Positions 8,178-17,033 of a stretch of DNA of 59,778 bases are shown here, in pieces. Both the position numbers and the translations under genes were made by a program. The stretch comes from JAJPKK01 sp035311445 (GTDB lineage Bacteria; Pseudomonadota; Alphaproteobacteria; Rhizobiales; Xanthobacteraceae). Numbering within the stretch: the first letter of the stretch is position 1; every line of letters begins with the position of its first letter. The notes below the pieces were generated by a model, which saw nothing but the letters and a program-made list of their open reading frames with translations, did not search any database and was not told the origin of the DNA. Location of the stretch: NCBI GenBank assembly GCA_035311445.1, contig DATGCX010000148.1, forward strand, positions 1-59,778, given 5' to 3'.

Positions 8178-9785
8178 ATGTTGTATTTTTCGCGCGCAAA
8201 GGCTGCGGCCATCCTGCTCACCGCTCTAGTGGTGTGCGGCTTCATGATACCGAATTTCTTTCCCGAGCAGACCGTCAAAAATTGGCCCGCATGGGCGCAG
8301 CGCCGCCTCGTGCTCGGCCTCGACCTGCAGGGTGGCTCGCACATCCTGCTGGAAGTGGACCAGAACGACATCCGCAAGCAGCGCCTCGACACGCTGCGTG
8401 ACGAGGTGGTGCGGACACTGCGCGAGGCCCGCATAACCTGGGCCAACGCTCCGGCCGTTCGCGGCAACAGCGTTGAGGTGCGGCTGCGCGAAGGCCCCGA
8501 CTTCCCCACGGCATTTGGCAAGCTGCGCGACCTGTCGCAGCCGCTGGGCGGCGTGTTGCAAGGCAATGGAATGCGCACCCTCGAGGTTGTGGACGCCGGC
8601 GGCGGGCTGGTCCGGATCACGCCTACCGAAGCCGCCATGATCGAGCGCACGCGGCAGACGATCGATCAGTCGGTCCCCATCATCGAAAAGCGCGTCAACG
8701 AGCTAGGCCTCGTCGAGCCGACCATTCAGCGCCAGGGCAGCGACCGCATTCTGGTCGAGGTGCCGGGACTTGGCGATCCGGCGCGGCTGATCGAAATCGT
8801 CGGCAAAACCGCCAAGCTCGAATTCCGCATGGTCGACACATCGATGAGCGCCCAGGACGCGCTGCAGGGCCGGGCGCCTTCGGACAGCGAAGTGCTGTAT
8901 GAGAAACAGGGTGACCAGAGGGTTCCGATACTCGTGAAGAAACAGGCGCTGGTGGAGGGCGCGGATCTGACCGATGCCCAGGCCTCGTTCGATCAGCGCA
9001 CCGGCGAGCCGATCGTGAACTTCAAATTCAACAGTACCGGCGCCCGCAAGTTCGGGCGCGCCACGCAGGACAATGTCGGGCGTCCATTCGCGATCGTGCT
9101 CGACAACGAGGTGATCTCGGCGCCAGTGATCCGCGAGCCGATCCTGGGCGGATCGGGCCAGATTTCCGGCAGCTTCACGGTCGAGAGCGCGAACAATCTC
9201 GCGATCCTGCTGCGCGCCGGCGCGCTGCCGGCAAAGCTCACGGTCATCGAGCAGCGCGTGGTCGGGCCGGGCCTCGGCCTCGATTCGATCAAGGCCGGCG
9301 AGCATGCGTCTATTGCGGGCGCACTCCTGGTCGTGATCTTCATGCTGGTGACCTATGCGCTGTTCGGCTTCTTCGCCAACGTCGCGGTCGCCGTCAACGT
9401 GGCGATGATCCTCGGCATACTGTCGTTCCTCAACGCCACGCTGACCCTGCCTGGCATTGCCGGTATCGTGCTCACGGTCGGTATTGCGGTCGACTCCAAC
9501 GTGCTGATCTACGAGCGCATCCGCGAGGAGGCGCGCAACGGCCGCAGCGCCATCACGGCGATCGACGCGGGCTTCACGCGGGCGCTCGCTACGATCCTTG
9601 ACTCCAACATCACCACCTTCATAGCCGCCGCGGTGTTGTTCTTCATCGGTACCGGCCCGGTGCGCGGCTTTGCGGTCACGCTCGGGATCGGCATCATCAC
9701 CACACTGTTCACGGCCTTCACCATGACGCGGCTGATCATGGCCTGGTGGGTGCGCATGGTGCGCCCGCAAACCGTGCCGATCTAG
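8178..9785 (+). CDS. secD: Protein translocase subunit SecD
   Basis: A 535-residue RND-family membrane protein. It has an N-terminal transmembrane helix (about 10-28), a large periplasmic P1 region beginning with GLDLQGGSHILLEVD, and a C-terminal five-helix bundle from about residue 375 with the family motifs GIAVDSNVLIYERIREE and DSNITTFIAA. SecD with SecF uses the proton gradient to pull proteins across the inner membrane after SecA-driven translocation. The length fits the family, and gggag precedes the ATG. It is 21 bases upstream of secF. Confidence 0.97.
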   Translation: MLYFSRAKAAAILLTALVVCGFMIPNFFPEQTVKNWPAWAQRRLVLGLDLQGGSHILLEVDQNDIRKQRLDTLRDEVVRTLREARITWANAPAVRGNSVEVRLREGPDFPTAFGKLRDLSQPLGGVLQGNGMRTLEVVDAGGGLVRITPTEAAMIERTRQTIDQSVPIIEKRVNELGLVEPTIQRQGSDRILVEVPGLGDPARLIEIVGKTAKLEFRMVDTSMSAQDALQGRAPSDSEVLYEKQGDQRVPILVKKQALVEGADLTDAQASFDQRTGEPIVNFKFNSTGARKFGRATQDNVGRPFAIVLDNEVISAPVIREPILGGSGQISGSFTVESANNLAILLRAGALPAKLTVIEQRVVGPGLGLDSIKAGEHASIAGALLVVIFMLVTYALFGFFANVAVAVNVAMILGILSFLNATLTLPGIAGIVLTVGIAVDSNVLIYERIREEARNGRSAITAIDAGFTRALATILDSNITTFIAAAVLFFIGTGPVRGFAVTLGIGIITTLFTAFTMTRLIMAWWVRMVRPQTVPI

Positions 9786-9806
9786 ACGCCAGCTAGGACA
9801 AACGAC

Positions 9807-10799
9807 GTGCGCCTCCTTCGTATCGTACCTGACAACACGAACTTCGATTTCATCCGCTTTCGGAGATTCAGCTTTCCGATGTCGGCGATCCTGTCGATCG
9901 TCGCCATCACGCTCTATTTCAGCCATGGCCTGAATTTCGGAATCGACTTCATCGGCGGCACCCGCATGGAGGTGCAGTCAAAGTCAGGCCCGATCGATAT
10001 CGCCAAGATGCGCTCGACGCTCTCGCAACTTGGGCTCGGCGAGATCCAGCTCAAGGAATTCGGCGGCTCTGATACCGTGGAGGTCAAAATCACGCAGCAG
10101 CCCGGTGGCGAGCAGGCGCAGCAGGCGGTGGTGCAGAAGGTGCGGTCAGCGCTCGGGGACGAGGTCGATTACCGCAGCGTCGACGTGGTGGGGCCGCGCA
10201 TTTCGGGCGAGCTATTGCATTGGGGGATCATCGGCATCTTCGTCGCCATCGGGGCTATTCTGCTCTACCTGTGGTTCCGCTTCGAATGGCAGTTCGCGCT
10301 CGGCGCCATGATCGCCAACGTGCACGATATCGTGCTCACGCTGGGCTTCATGTCGATCACCCAGATCGACTTCGACCTCACCAGCATCGCGGCGCTGCTC
10401 ACCATTCTTGGCTATTCGCTCAACGATACGGTGGTCATCTATGACCGCATCCGCGAGATGCTGCGGCGCTACAAGAAAATGCCGATGACCGACCTGCTCA
10501 ACGTGTCGATCAACGCGACCCTGTCGCGCTCGGTCATCACCCATGTCACGGTGCTGCTGGCATTGCTGGCGCTGCTGCTGTTCGGCGGCCAGGCCATCCA
10601 TTCGTTCACCGCGACCATGATGTTCGGCGCCGCGCTGGTCGGAACCTATACCTCGGTGTTCATCGCCTCGCCGATCCTGATCTATCTCGGCGTCGGCACC
10701 GGCCGGCAGTACGTTCCCGACGCGCCTGAGGAAATAGCTGTGGAGTCACCGCCGACGGCGCCCGCCCGCGCGCCCGCGCCAGCACGGGCGCGCCGCTAG
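9807..10799 (+). CDS. secF: Protein translocase subunit SecF
   Basis: A 330-residue partner of SecD. The start is GTG preceded by aggac. It has transmembrane helix 1 (about 24-42), the conserved GLNFGIDFIGGTRMEV, a small periplasmic domain, then five helices with SLNDTVVIYDRIRE and SRSVITHVTVLLALL. The Ala/Pro-rich tail (PPTAPARAPAPARARR) is low-complexity and probably cytosolic. Together with YajC and SecD it completes the ancillary Sec complex. A large palindromic element begins 40 bases downstream. Confidence 0.97.
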   Translation: MRLLRIVPDNTNFDFIRFRRFSFPMSAILSIVAITLYFSHGLNFGIDFIGGTRMEVQSKSGPIDIAKMRSTLSQLGLGEIQLKEFGGSDTVEVKITQQPGGEQAQQAVVQKVRSALGDEVDYRSVDVVGPRISGELLHWGIIGIFVAIGAILLYLWFRFEWQFALGAMIANVHDIVLTLGFMSITQIDFDLTSIAALLTILGYSLNDTVVIYDRIREMLRRYKKMPMTDLLNVSINATLSRSVITHVTVLLALLALLLFGGQAIHSFTATMMFGAALVGTYTSVFIASPILIYLGVGTGRQYVPDAPEEIAVESPPTAPARAPAPARARR

Positions 10800-10838
10800 C
10801 CTGAGTTCCGATGAACGCGAAACACGCGCCTGGCACTG

Positions 10839-10978
10839 CTCCCTCTTTCCGCTTGCGGGGAGAGGGTCGGGGTGAGGGGCTCGCCCCCAAGCTCAGGCTG
10901 TGGAGAGGCCCCCTCACCCGGAATTTGCGCAAAGAGTGCGCAAATTCCGACCTTGCCCCGCAAGCGGGGAGAGGTCAG
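10839..10978. repeat. Large palindromic element C (10.8 kb)
   Basis: A full-length copy between secF and the Mth938 gene. It has ends ctctttccgcttgcggggag and ccccgcaagcggggagag, with an internal perfect palindrome ggaatttgcgc / gcgcaaattcc. It is close to the copy at 22001-22139 and ends only 18 bases before the next start codon. Confidence 0.85.
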
Positions 10979-10995
10979 ACCCCGGCCGAAAAAAC

Positions 10996-11382
10996 ATGGA
11001 TCCATCAGGCCGCCATCTGCCTAGCCTTGCGCCGATCGATGCCTACGGCAATGGCGGGTTTCGCTTTGGCGGCATGTCCCACCGCGGCTCGCTGTTGTGC
11101 CTGCCGACCGGCATCTGGGCGAGCGATGTGAAGTCGATGGGCGAGATTGATGAAGCGGTGCTCGCGCCCGTGCTCCATCCGGCAACGCCCGAAGCTGCAA
11201 TCGATCATTTCCTGATCGGCGGCGGCAGGGATTTTCCCATCATGCCTTCATCGCTCCGCGAAGTGTTCCGGGCGCGGCGCATCGCGCTCGAAGCGATGAC
11301 CACCGGCGCGGCGGTGCGCACCTACAACATCCTGCTCGGCGAGCGGCGTCGAATCGGGGCGTTACTGGTAGCGGTGGATTGA
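10996..11382 (+). CDS. Mth938/DUF498 domain protein, NDUFAF3 homologue
   Basis: A 128-residue single-domain protein. The family core (FRFGGMSHRGSLLCLPTGI, HFLIGGGRDF, TGAAVRTYNILLGERRRIGALL) is complete. The ATG at 10996 is chosen because an upstream ATG at 10900 would translate the palindromic element. The human member NDUFAF3 is a mitochondrial complex I assembly factor. Bacterial members are often found directly after secDF in alphaproteobacteria, as seen here, which suggests a job in building membrane respiratory complexes. The biochemical activity is unknown. Confidence 0.9.
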   Translation: MDPSGRHLPSLAPIDAYGNGGFRFGGMSHRGSLLCLPTGIWASDVKSMGEIDEAVLAPVLHPATPEAAIDHFLIGGGRDFPIMPSSLREVFRARRIALEAMTTGAAVRTYNILLGERRRIGALLVAVD

Positions 11383-11510
11383 AGTTCCCGACGTAAGGAT
11401 GATGTAGGGGCGGTGTTGGAGGAGGCCCGTTGTGCGGCCCCTCTCCGACGTTATGGCTTGGTCAATACTCCAACCCTCCAGATCGGTTGAAGCGATCGAC
11501 CGGCGAAAAC

Positions 11511-12392
11511 ATGCGCATTCCAAAACCAATCGAAACGGTCAGCATGCAAAGTCCCTACGCCCATTGCGAAGCGCTGGTTCGTGCCGCCGACAAGGACCGT
11601 TATCTTGCCGGCTTGTTCGCGCCGGCAGCGGCACGGCCGCATCTCTATGCGCTCTACGCTTTCGCGAGCGAAATCGCACGCGTTCGCGAGGCAGCGCGTG
11701 AGCCGTTGCCGGGCGAGATTCGTCTGCAATGGTGGCGCGATGTGCTGGGCGGGGAGGGGCGCGGTGACGTGTTGGCCAATCCGGTTGCCGCCGCGCTTCT
11801 CGAGACCCTCGCGCAATGCGCTCTGCCCAAAGGGCTCTTGATCGCGCTGATCGATGCCCATGCTTTCGATCTTTACGACGAAGCGATGCCGAGCCTCGCC
11901 GATCTCGATGTTTACGCCGAGCGCACCGCCGGGGCCTCGTTTCGGCTGGGGGCGCAAATTCTCGGGAGCACTGATGGTGCGGATACAATCGCCGCCGCGG
12001 CCGTTCCGGCAGGGGTTGCCTACGTGCTGGCGCAGCGGCTGCGCACCTTTCCTCGTGATATTGCGCGCCGGCAACTGTTCCTGCCGGCTGATCTGATGCA
12101 GCAGCACGGCGTTGTCCGTGAGAAGATCGAGGCGCATCAGAACAGTGCCGGCCTGCGCACCGCGCTTGCGGCATTGCGCGATCACGCGCGCACGGCATTC
12201 GCCCGGTTCCTGTCGGCTGCACCGCGTATCCCCGAGGACTGCGCGCCGGCATTTCTGGTGACTGCGCTGGTGCCGCCGTTGCTCGCCCGGCTTGATGCGG
12301 CGGCGGCCGATCCGTTCGCGCCTGTGGAGCTACCACAATGGCGGCACCAGTGGACCCTATGGCGCGCAGCGCGGAAGTGGCCGATGGTCTGA
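11511..12392 (+). CDS. Squalene/phytoene synthase-like protein lacking Asp motifs (NDUFAF6-like)
   Basis: A 293-residue all-helical protein of the squalene/phytoene synthase fold (HLYALYAFASEIARVR, IRLQWWRDVL, LYDEAMPSL, RTAGASFRLGAQIL, LFLPADLM). True prenyl-coupling enzymes need two Asp-rich motifs. Here the first position reads ASEIARV (52-58) and the second LRTFPRDIARR (177-187), so neither DxxxD pattern is present. This matches the NDUFAF6 subgroup, a complex I assembly factor in mitochondria, rather than a hopanoid or carotenoid enzyme. It is 128 bases after the NDUFAF3 homologue on the same strand. The start could also be the ATG at 11544. Confidence 0.85.
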   Translation: MRIPKPIETVSMQSPYAHCEALVRAADKDRYLAGLFAPAAARPHLYALYAFASEIARVREAAREPLPGEIRLQWWRDVLGGEGRGDVLANPVAAALLETLAQCALPKGLLIALIDAHAFDLYDEAMPSLADLDVYAERTAGASFRLGAQILGSTDGADTIAAAAVPAGVAYVLAQRLRTFPRDIARRQLFLPADLMQQHGVVREKIEAHQNSAGLRTALAALRDHARTAFARFLSAAPRIPEDCAPAFLVTALVPPLLARLDAAAADPFAPVELPQWRHQWTLWRAARKWPMV

Positions 12393-12405
12393 CCCGTTCC
12401 GTCGG

Positions 12406-13836
12406 TTACAGCACAAATCGATCCCGCATGTTGTGGCGCGCGTTCAAGATGTGCTCCACGGTCGTGCGTTCAGCTTCCGACGTGATGAGCGCATCGATAC
12501 TGTCCACTTGGTTGGTCGCAACGAGCTGCAGGATATCGGTGCGCACATGGCCGGCAGCGTTCCGCGGCAAGGCAGGTACGACCTGGATAAACTTCGGGGC
12601 ATTCTCTTGCCCGACTGCCTTGGCGACATAAGGCGCGAGCTGCTGCTCGCTGAGATCCCGAGCGCCTGTGCCTTCACGAGCCTCCACGAATGCATAAAGT
12701 CCGGTGCCGGTAAGTCGATCCGGATAGGCCAGAACGGCTGCATCGCGGACATCGGGATGTGCCATCAATGCTGCCGTGATAGCCGGCGCGCCGTAAAGGT
12801 TCTTGCGCGACGCCACCAGCCGATCCGTGATCCACCCTTCCTCCTTCGATGCAAAGAGCGGCTCGATCAGATCGACCTGGTTGGTGCTGATGAGCCGGAG
12901 AATATCGCGTCGCGCCTCCCCGTCTGTCCGGCGCGGCAGGGCGTCGGTGATCTGGATGAATTCGGGCAGCTTTTCGGGGCCTACGGCCAACGCCAGTTGC
13001 TTGCGCACGTCATTCTCTCGCAGCGGCGCATCGGACTCCACGAAGGCGTAGAGGCCGGTGCCACTCTTGCGATCGGGAAAATCCAGCACGGCGGCATCGC
13101 GGACCCCCGGAAAGGTCTTCAGCGCGGCCTCGATCGCCGGCGCGTCGTAGGCGAGCCGCGCGCCGCCGCCTTCGGAATCGATGAAGCCCAGCAGGCCGCG
13201 GGTGATGAGCATGTAGATCTTCTTGCCGGTCATCATCCAGATGCGGGTTGGCAGACTCTTGCGCGCCAGCACGCGACGCTCCGCGGGTGTCAGGGCATCT
13301 GGAACATAGCGCCGCTTATGCTTGAGGAAATGGCGCAGGTCCTCATAGGCCGCCATGCGAAACAGCCAACTACGCCTCTCGAACACCGAGGCGAGCTGGA
13401 AGTCGAGCAGATAGGCGCGCCCATCAGGACTGCGTAGCCAGTTCTGCTCCTTGGCGAGATCGTTATGGGAAATGCCAGCACGATGCAGCGCGTGTAGTGC
13501 TGTGCGGGCGGAGCGAAAATAAGCGTGGTCGCCGTAAGGGCGAGATATTTTGAGTGCGCTGCCCGGGATGTAGCCGCGCACCAGCCGGTGGTCATCGGCA
13601 TAGATCAAAGGCGGTGCAATACCGAGTGGTGTTGCGGCAGCGAGTGCTCGGCGCTCGCGGTTGAACAAGTGATGGGCGAGGGGGCGTGACCACCACGGCA
13701 CCTCGTCAAGCCGTCGCAACACAGCGGCAACATCGCCGCCATTACTGCGGAAGGTGCCGCGCTCGACCGTCGAGAACACATCGCGCTTGAGCACGACCGC
13801 GGTTTGCCAGCGCCCGGCGACAGCATCGCCGGTCAT
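12406..13836 (-). CDS. Kinase-like domain fused to two degenerate AMP-binding C-terminal domains
   Basis: A 476-residue fusion. Residues about 1-215 form a small lipopolysaccharide/RIO-type kinase with the catalytic loop H124-N-D126-LAKEQN and the metal-binding D145-F-Q. Two tandem copies of the C-terminal subdomain of acyl-CoA/AMP-forming synthetases follow (about 228-325 and 348-447), each reading VRDAAVL.(F/Y)PDR..GTGLYAFVE....P.FIQ...ALPR. The large adenylation domain is absent. The lysine that normally follows Gly in PR...GK is E307 in copy 1 (TDGEARR) and H430 in copy 2 (AAGHVRT), so both copies look catalytically dead. Its ATG overlaps the trmFO stop codon by four bases, which implies coupled translation. 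The target of the kinase and the role of the paired domains are unknown. Confidence 0.85.
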   Translation of the reverse strand: MTGDAVAGRWQTAVVLKRDVFSTVERGTFRSNGGDVAAVLRRLDEVPWWSRPLAHHLFNRERRALAAATPLGIAPPLIYADDHRLVRGYIPGSALKISRPYGDHAYFRSARTALHALHRAGISHNDLAKEQNWLRSPDGRAYLLDFQLASVFERRSWLFRMAAYEDLRHFLKHKRRYVPDALTPAERRVLARKSLPTRIWMMTGKKIYMLITRGLLGFIDSEGGGARLAYDAPAIEAALKTFPGVRDAAVLDFPDRKSGTGLYAFVESDAPLRENDVRKQLALAVGPEKLPEFIQITDALPRRTDGEARRDILRLISTNQVDLIEPLFASKEEGWITDRLVASRKNLYGAPAITAALMAHPDVRDAAVLAYPDRLTGTGLYAFVEAREGTGARDLSEQQLAPYVAKAVGQENAPKFIQVVPALPRNAAGHVRTDILQLVATNQVDSIDALITSEAERTTVEHILNARHNMRDRFVL

Positions 13837-15272
13837 CGCGAATGCGGCTCCGGAACCGGCGCGCTTTCAGGATGCGGTACCAAGCTGACGGTTTGCGTTG
13901 TCGCCGCCGCGGCGCCGGCGGCCCAGGCGTCGAGGTCGCTGAGGGCGCGCGCGGTCAGAGCGCGCCGCTTGGCCAGTGCCTTGGCGGCGCCGCTCGGCGA
14001 TTTCGCGAGCGGCGGGAACAGGCCGAAATTGACATTCATGGGCTGGAACGAGCGCGGCCCGGCGTCGATCGTTTCCACGTGCCCGCCCGTGATGTGGGCA
14101 AGCAGCGCGCCATGAGCGGTGGTGGGCGGGGGTACCTGGGGTTCTTCTCCGCGCCATTCCGCCGCCGCAAAGCGGCCGGCCAAGAGCCCGATCGCGGCTG
14201 ACTCCACATAGCCCTCACAGCCGGTGATCTGCCCAGCAAACCGCAGCCGCGGCATCGCCTTCAGGCGCAGCGTGCCGTCAAGCAGCTTGGGCGCGTTGAG
14301 GAAAGTGTTGCGATGCAGCCCACCAAGGCGCGCGAACTCGGCATGTTCAAGGCCAGGAATCATGCAAAATATCCGGGTCTGTTCGCTGTGCTTGAGCTTC
14401 GTCTGGAAGCCCACCATGTTGAACAGCGTGCCGAGCAGGTTGTCTTGGCGCAGTTGCACGATGGCGTAAGGCTTTTTTCCTGGCTGGTGCGGGTTGGTGA
14501 GGCCGACTGGTTTCATCGGGCCGAAGCGGAGGGTTTCGCGACCACGCTCGGCCATCACTTCGATCGGCAAACAGCCGTCGAAATAGGGCGTCGCGGTCTC
14601 CCATTGGTGAAACGACACGCGGTCGCCGGCAAGAAGCGCATCAAGGAAAGCTTCGTATTGCGGCTGATCCAGCGGGCAATTGATGTAGTCGGCGCCGGTG
14701 CCGCCCGGTCCCGCGCGATCGTAGCGTGACTGAAACCAGGCCACCGACATGTCGATGGAGTCCCGATGGACGATCGGCGCGATGGCGTCAAAGAAGGCGA
14801 GCGCATCTTCGCCGGTTGCGGTCCGAATTGCGGCGGCGAGGGGGGCCGAGGTGAGGGGGCCGGTTGCGATGACGACGCTGCCGCACGCGGCGGATGGCAG
14901 CGCCGTGACTTCCTCGCGGCGGATCTCGACCAGCGGGTGCGACAGAAGCGTTCGCGTCACGGCCTGCGAAAATCCGTCGCGGTCCACCGCGAGCGCGCCG
15001 CCGGCCGGTACCTGGTTGGCATCGCCGGCGCGCATCACCAGCGAGCCCAATCGGCGCATCTCCTCATGCAGCAGACCGACCGCGTTGTGGTCGCGATCGT
15101 CGGAGCGGAACGAATTCGAGCAAACCAGCTCGGCGAGGCCGCTGGTCTTGTGGGCCGCCGTGGTCTGCGCCGGGCGCATCTCGTGAAGCACCACGGGAAC
15201 CCCGCGGTTTGCGATCTGCCAAGCCGCCTCGCTGCCCGCGAGCCCGCCGCCGATGATGTGGATGGGTTGCAT
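13833..15272 (-). CDS. trmFO: tRNA (uracil-5-)-methyltransferase TrmFO, folate-dependent
   Basis: A 479-residue flavoprotein that makes 5-methyluridine at tRNA position 54 using methylene-tetrahydrofolate and FADH2. The N-terminus MQPIHIIGGGLAGSEAAW is the FAD dinucleotide-binding motif, followed by the family segments ELVCSNSFRSDD, YINCPLDQPQYEAF and GLHRNTFLNAP. Starts further upstream (to 15695) would add non-homologous sequence, so the ATG at 15272 is used. The downstream kinase fusion overlaps its stop (ATGA). Confidence 0.96.
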   Translation of the reverse strand: MQPIHIIGGGLAGSEAAWQIANRGVPVVLHEMRPAQTTAAHKTSGLAELVCSNSFRSDDRDHNAVGLLHEEMRRLGSLVMRAGDANQVPAGGALAVDRDGFSQAVTRTLLSHPLVEIRREEVTALPSAACGSVVIATGPLTSAPLAAAIRTATGEDALAFFDAIAPIVHRDSIDMSVAWFQSRYDRAGPGGTGADYINCPLDQPQYEAFLDALLAGDRVSFHQWETATPYFDGCLPIEVMAERGRETLRFGPMKPVGLTNPHQPGKKPYAIVQLRQDNLLGTLFNMVGFQTKLKHSEQTRIFCMIPGLEHAEFARLGGLHRNTFLNAPKLLDGTLRLKAMPRLRFAGQITGCEGYVESAAIGLLAGRFAAAEWRGEEPQVPPPTTAHGALLAHITGGHVETIDAGPRSFQPMNVNFGLFPPLAKSPSGAAKALAKRRALTARALSDLDAWAAGAAAATTQTVSLVPHPESAPVPEPHSR

Positions 15273-15519
15273 CGCCCTGTGGATATTGGAAAAACGCGGC
15301 GAGTCAACCGTTCGCCCGCGCCGGGAGCAGCCAATCGAGGGGCGCGAACGTTGTGCAGCCTGCCCGAAATGAGTGTGCTGATGATCCGCACTATTCTGGA
15401 CCGCTTCTTTGACAATAATCAATTCATCTTTCAATTGAAATTGCTTCATTGCGGATTGCTGATGGACTGCCTCAGCTGTCCGACCAACGACACGGATGGA
15501 CCTGACGGGAGGGGTAAAA

Positions 15520-16893
15520 ATGACGTCATGGATAAGGTTCTTGTTGCCTGCCCTTTTTGTGCTGACGCCGTTGGTAGCTTTGGCGCAAACGCCAAATCCG
15601 AGTGCAAATGCGCCGGCAACCACTTCCGGCGAGCAACTGCTTAAAGCCGAGGAGCTTGACGCGCTCGTCGCGCCGATCGCCTTGTACCCGGACACCTTGC
15701 TGGCCCAAGTGCTGATGGCCTCGACTTATCCGACCGAGGTGGTGCAGGCTGAACGGTGGGTGAACCAGAACAAGAAGCTAAAGGGAGATCAATTGAAGGC
15801 GGCGGTCGACAAGCAGCCATGGGACGGCAGCGTCAAAGCGCTGGCTGCAACGCCGGAAGTCCTCGAGATGATGAGTTCGAAGCTTGATTGGACGCAGGCG
15901 CTGGGCGATGCGGTTCTTGCGCAACAGCCGGACCTCATGGATGCGGTCCAACGTCTGCGATCAAAGGCGCAGGCCAACAACCAGCTGACCTCGACCAAGG
16001 AGCAAAAAGTCACGGTGAGACAGGAGGAGAGCAAGCAAGTCATCGTTATAGAGCCGACCGAACCTAACACCATTTACGTGCCTTACTACAATCCCGCCGT
16101 CGTCTACGGAGGGTGGCCATATCCGGCCTATCCGCCGTATTATTTTCCGCCTCCCGGCTACATAGCCGGCGGGATCGTCGCGACCGGACTTGCATTCGGT
16201 GCCGGATACGCCCTGGGCCGCTGGGCCTCGGGCGGAAATTACTGGGGCGGCGGCGTCAACTGGGGCGGCAACACTATCAACGTGAACCGGCCCGTCAACA
16301 TCAACAACATCAATAATATTGGCAACAACTGGCAGCATAATCCTGCACATCGTGGAGGCGTGAGATACAGCAACACCAATGTGCAGCAACGGTTCGGCAA
16401 CACCAACATCGGGTCCGGAAACCAGGGACGACCGGATTTTCGTGGCGCTGGCGGCAATCAGGTCCTCAGACCGGGCGGCGGCCCGGGTGGCGCAGATCGG
16501 GTCGGCCAGCGGCCTGGCGCCGGGGACCGCGTCGGCCAGCGGCCTAGCGCCGGGAACCTCCCCTCCTCGGGGGCAAACCGTCCGTCGTCAGGCGCGAACC
16601 GGCCCAGCGCGGGGACCAGGCCTTCGACAGGCGCTAATCGGCCCAGCGCGGGGACCGGGCCTTCCACAGGCGCCAATCGGCCCAGCGCAGGGACCAGGCC
16701 TTCGACAGGCGCCAATCGGCCCGGCGCCGCAACCCGGCCTTCCGCGGGTCCACGACCGAACGTCGGTGGCGGCGGGGGTGGCGGGCGCGGAAATGTCGCT
16801 GCTGCACGAGGCGGCGGAGCCCGAGCGGCGGCTGGAGGCGGAGGCGCGCGCGCGGGCGGTGGCGGTGGACGCGGCGGCGGACGACGGCGATGA
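15520..16893 (+). CDS. Exported DUF3300 protein with repetitive C-terminal tail
   Basis: A 457-residue secreted protein. The start at 15520 has ggaggggt upstream. A signal peptide (about 1-26, ending VALAQ) precedes a DUF3300 domain (about 45-180) with the typical LDALVAPIALYPDTLLAQVLMASTYP, followed by VIEPTEPNTIYVPYYNP and a Tyr/Pro-rich segment. After a hydrophobic glycine segment and an Asn-rich stretch (VNINNINNIGNN), the tail is built of 13-residue units (GANRPSAGTRPST, encoded by 39-bp repeats at 16591-16746) and ends in Gly/Arg/Ala-rich sequence. The DUF3300 function is unknown. The tail resembles nucleic-acid or polyanion-binding low-complexity sequence. Confidence 0.88.
   Translation: MTSWIRFLLPALFVLTPLVALAQTPNPSANAPATTSGEQLLKAEELDALVAPIALYPDTLLAQVLMASTYPTEVVQAERWVNQNKKLKGDQLKAAVDKQPWDGSVKALAATPEVLEMMSSKLDWTQALGDAVLAQQPDLMDAVQRLRSKAQANNQLTSTKEQKVTVRQEESKQVIVIEPTEPNTIYVPYYNPAVVYGGWPYPAYPPYYFPPPGYIAGGIVATGLAFGAGYALGRWASGGNYWGGGVNWGGNTINVNRPVNINNINNIGNNWQHNPAHRGGVRYSNTNVQQRFGNTNIGSGNQGRPDFRGAGGNQVLRPGGGPGGADRVGQRPGAGDRVGQRPSAGNLPSSGANRPSSGANRPSAGTRPSTGANRPSAGTGPSTGANRPSAGTRPSTGANRPGAATRPSAGPRPNVGGGGGGGRGNVAAARGGGARAAAGGGGARAGGGGGRGGGRRR
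16591..16746 (+). repeat. 39-bp tandem repeat coding for GANRPSAGTRPST units
   Basis: Three near-perfect 39-base units (16591-16629, 16630-16668, 16669-16707) and a diverged fourth (16708-16746), all in frame in the DUF3300 gene. Copy number in such arrays commonly varies between strains. Confidence 0.85.
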
Positions 16894-17033
16894 TCTTGCG
16901 GCCAAGCACGACGTCGTCCCTTTTTGGTCCGCTCGACAACGGCCTGGGCTTCCGTCGCTTCGGCAAAAAAAGTGGCGGCGACGAAGCCTTTGTCGGCCTG
17001 ATGGAGCAGGAACTGGGACCGATCGTGCCGTAA
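16890..17033 (+). CDS. Possible small protein coupled to DUF3300
   Basis: A 47-codon frame whose ATG overlaps the DUF3300 TGA by four bases (ATGA, 16890-16893). It ends ...SGGDEAFVGLMEQELGPIVP. Third codon positions are mostly G or C, as in real genes here. It could be a short translationally coupled protein or the remnant of a longer gene. No family is recognised, and the only support is the overlap and the composition. Confidence 0.3.
   Translation: MILRPSTTSSLFGPLDNGLGFRRFGKKSGGDEAFVGLMEQELGPIVP

Noticed and set aside
8703..9926. Long minus-strand frame opposite secD
   Set aside because: Antisense shadow with repetitive Arg/Asp/His composition.
11511..12392. Hopanoid or carotenoid biosynthesis gene
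   Set aside because: Both Asp-rich catalytic motifs are missing and no hpn or crt genes are nearby.
15273..15695. N-terminal extension of TrmFO
   Set aside because: The dinucleotide-binding motif begins at the ATG at 15272; the extension overlaps the divergent DUF3300 gene.
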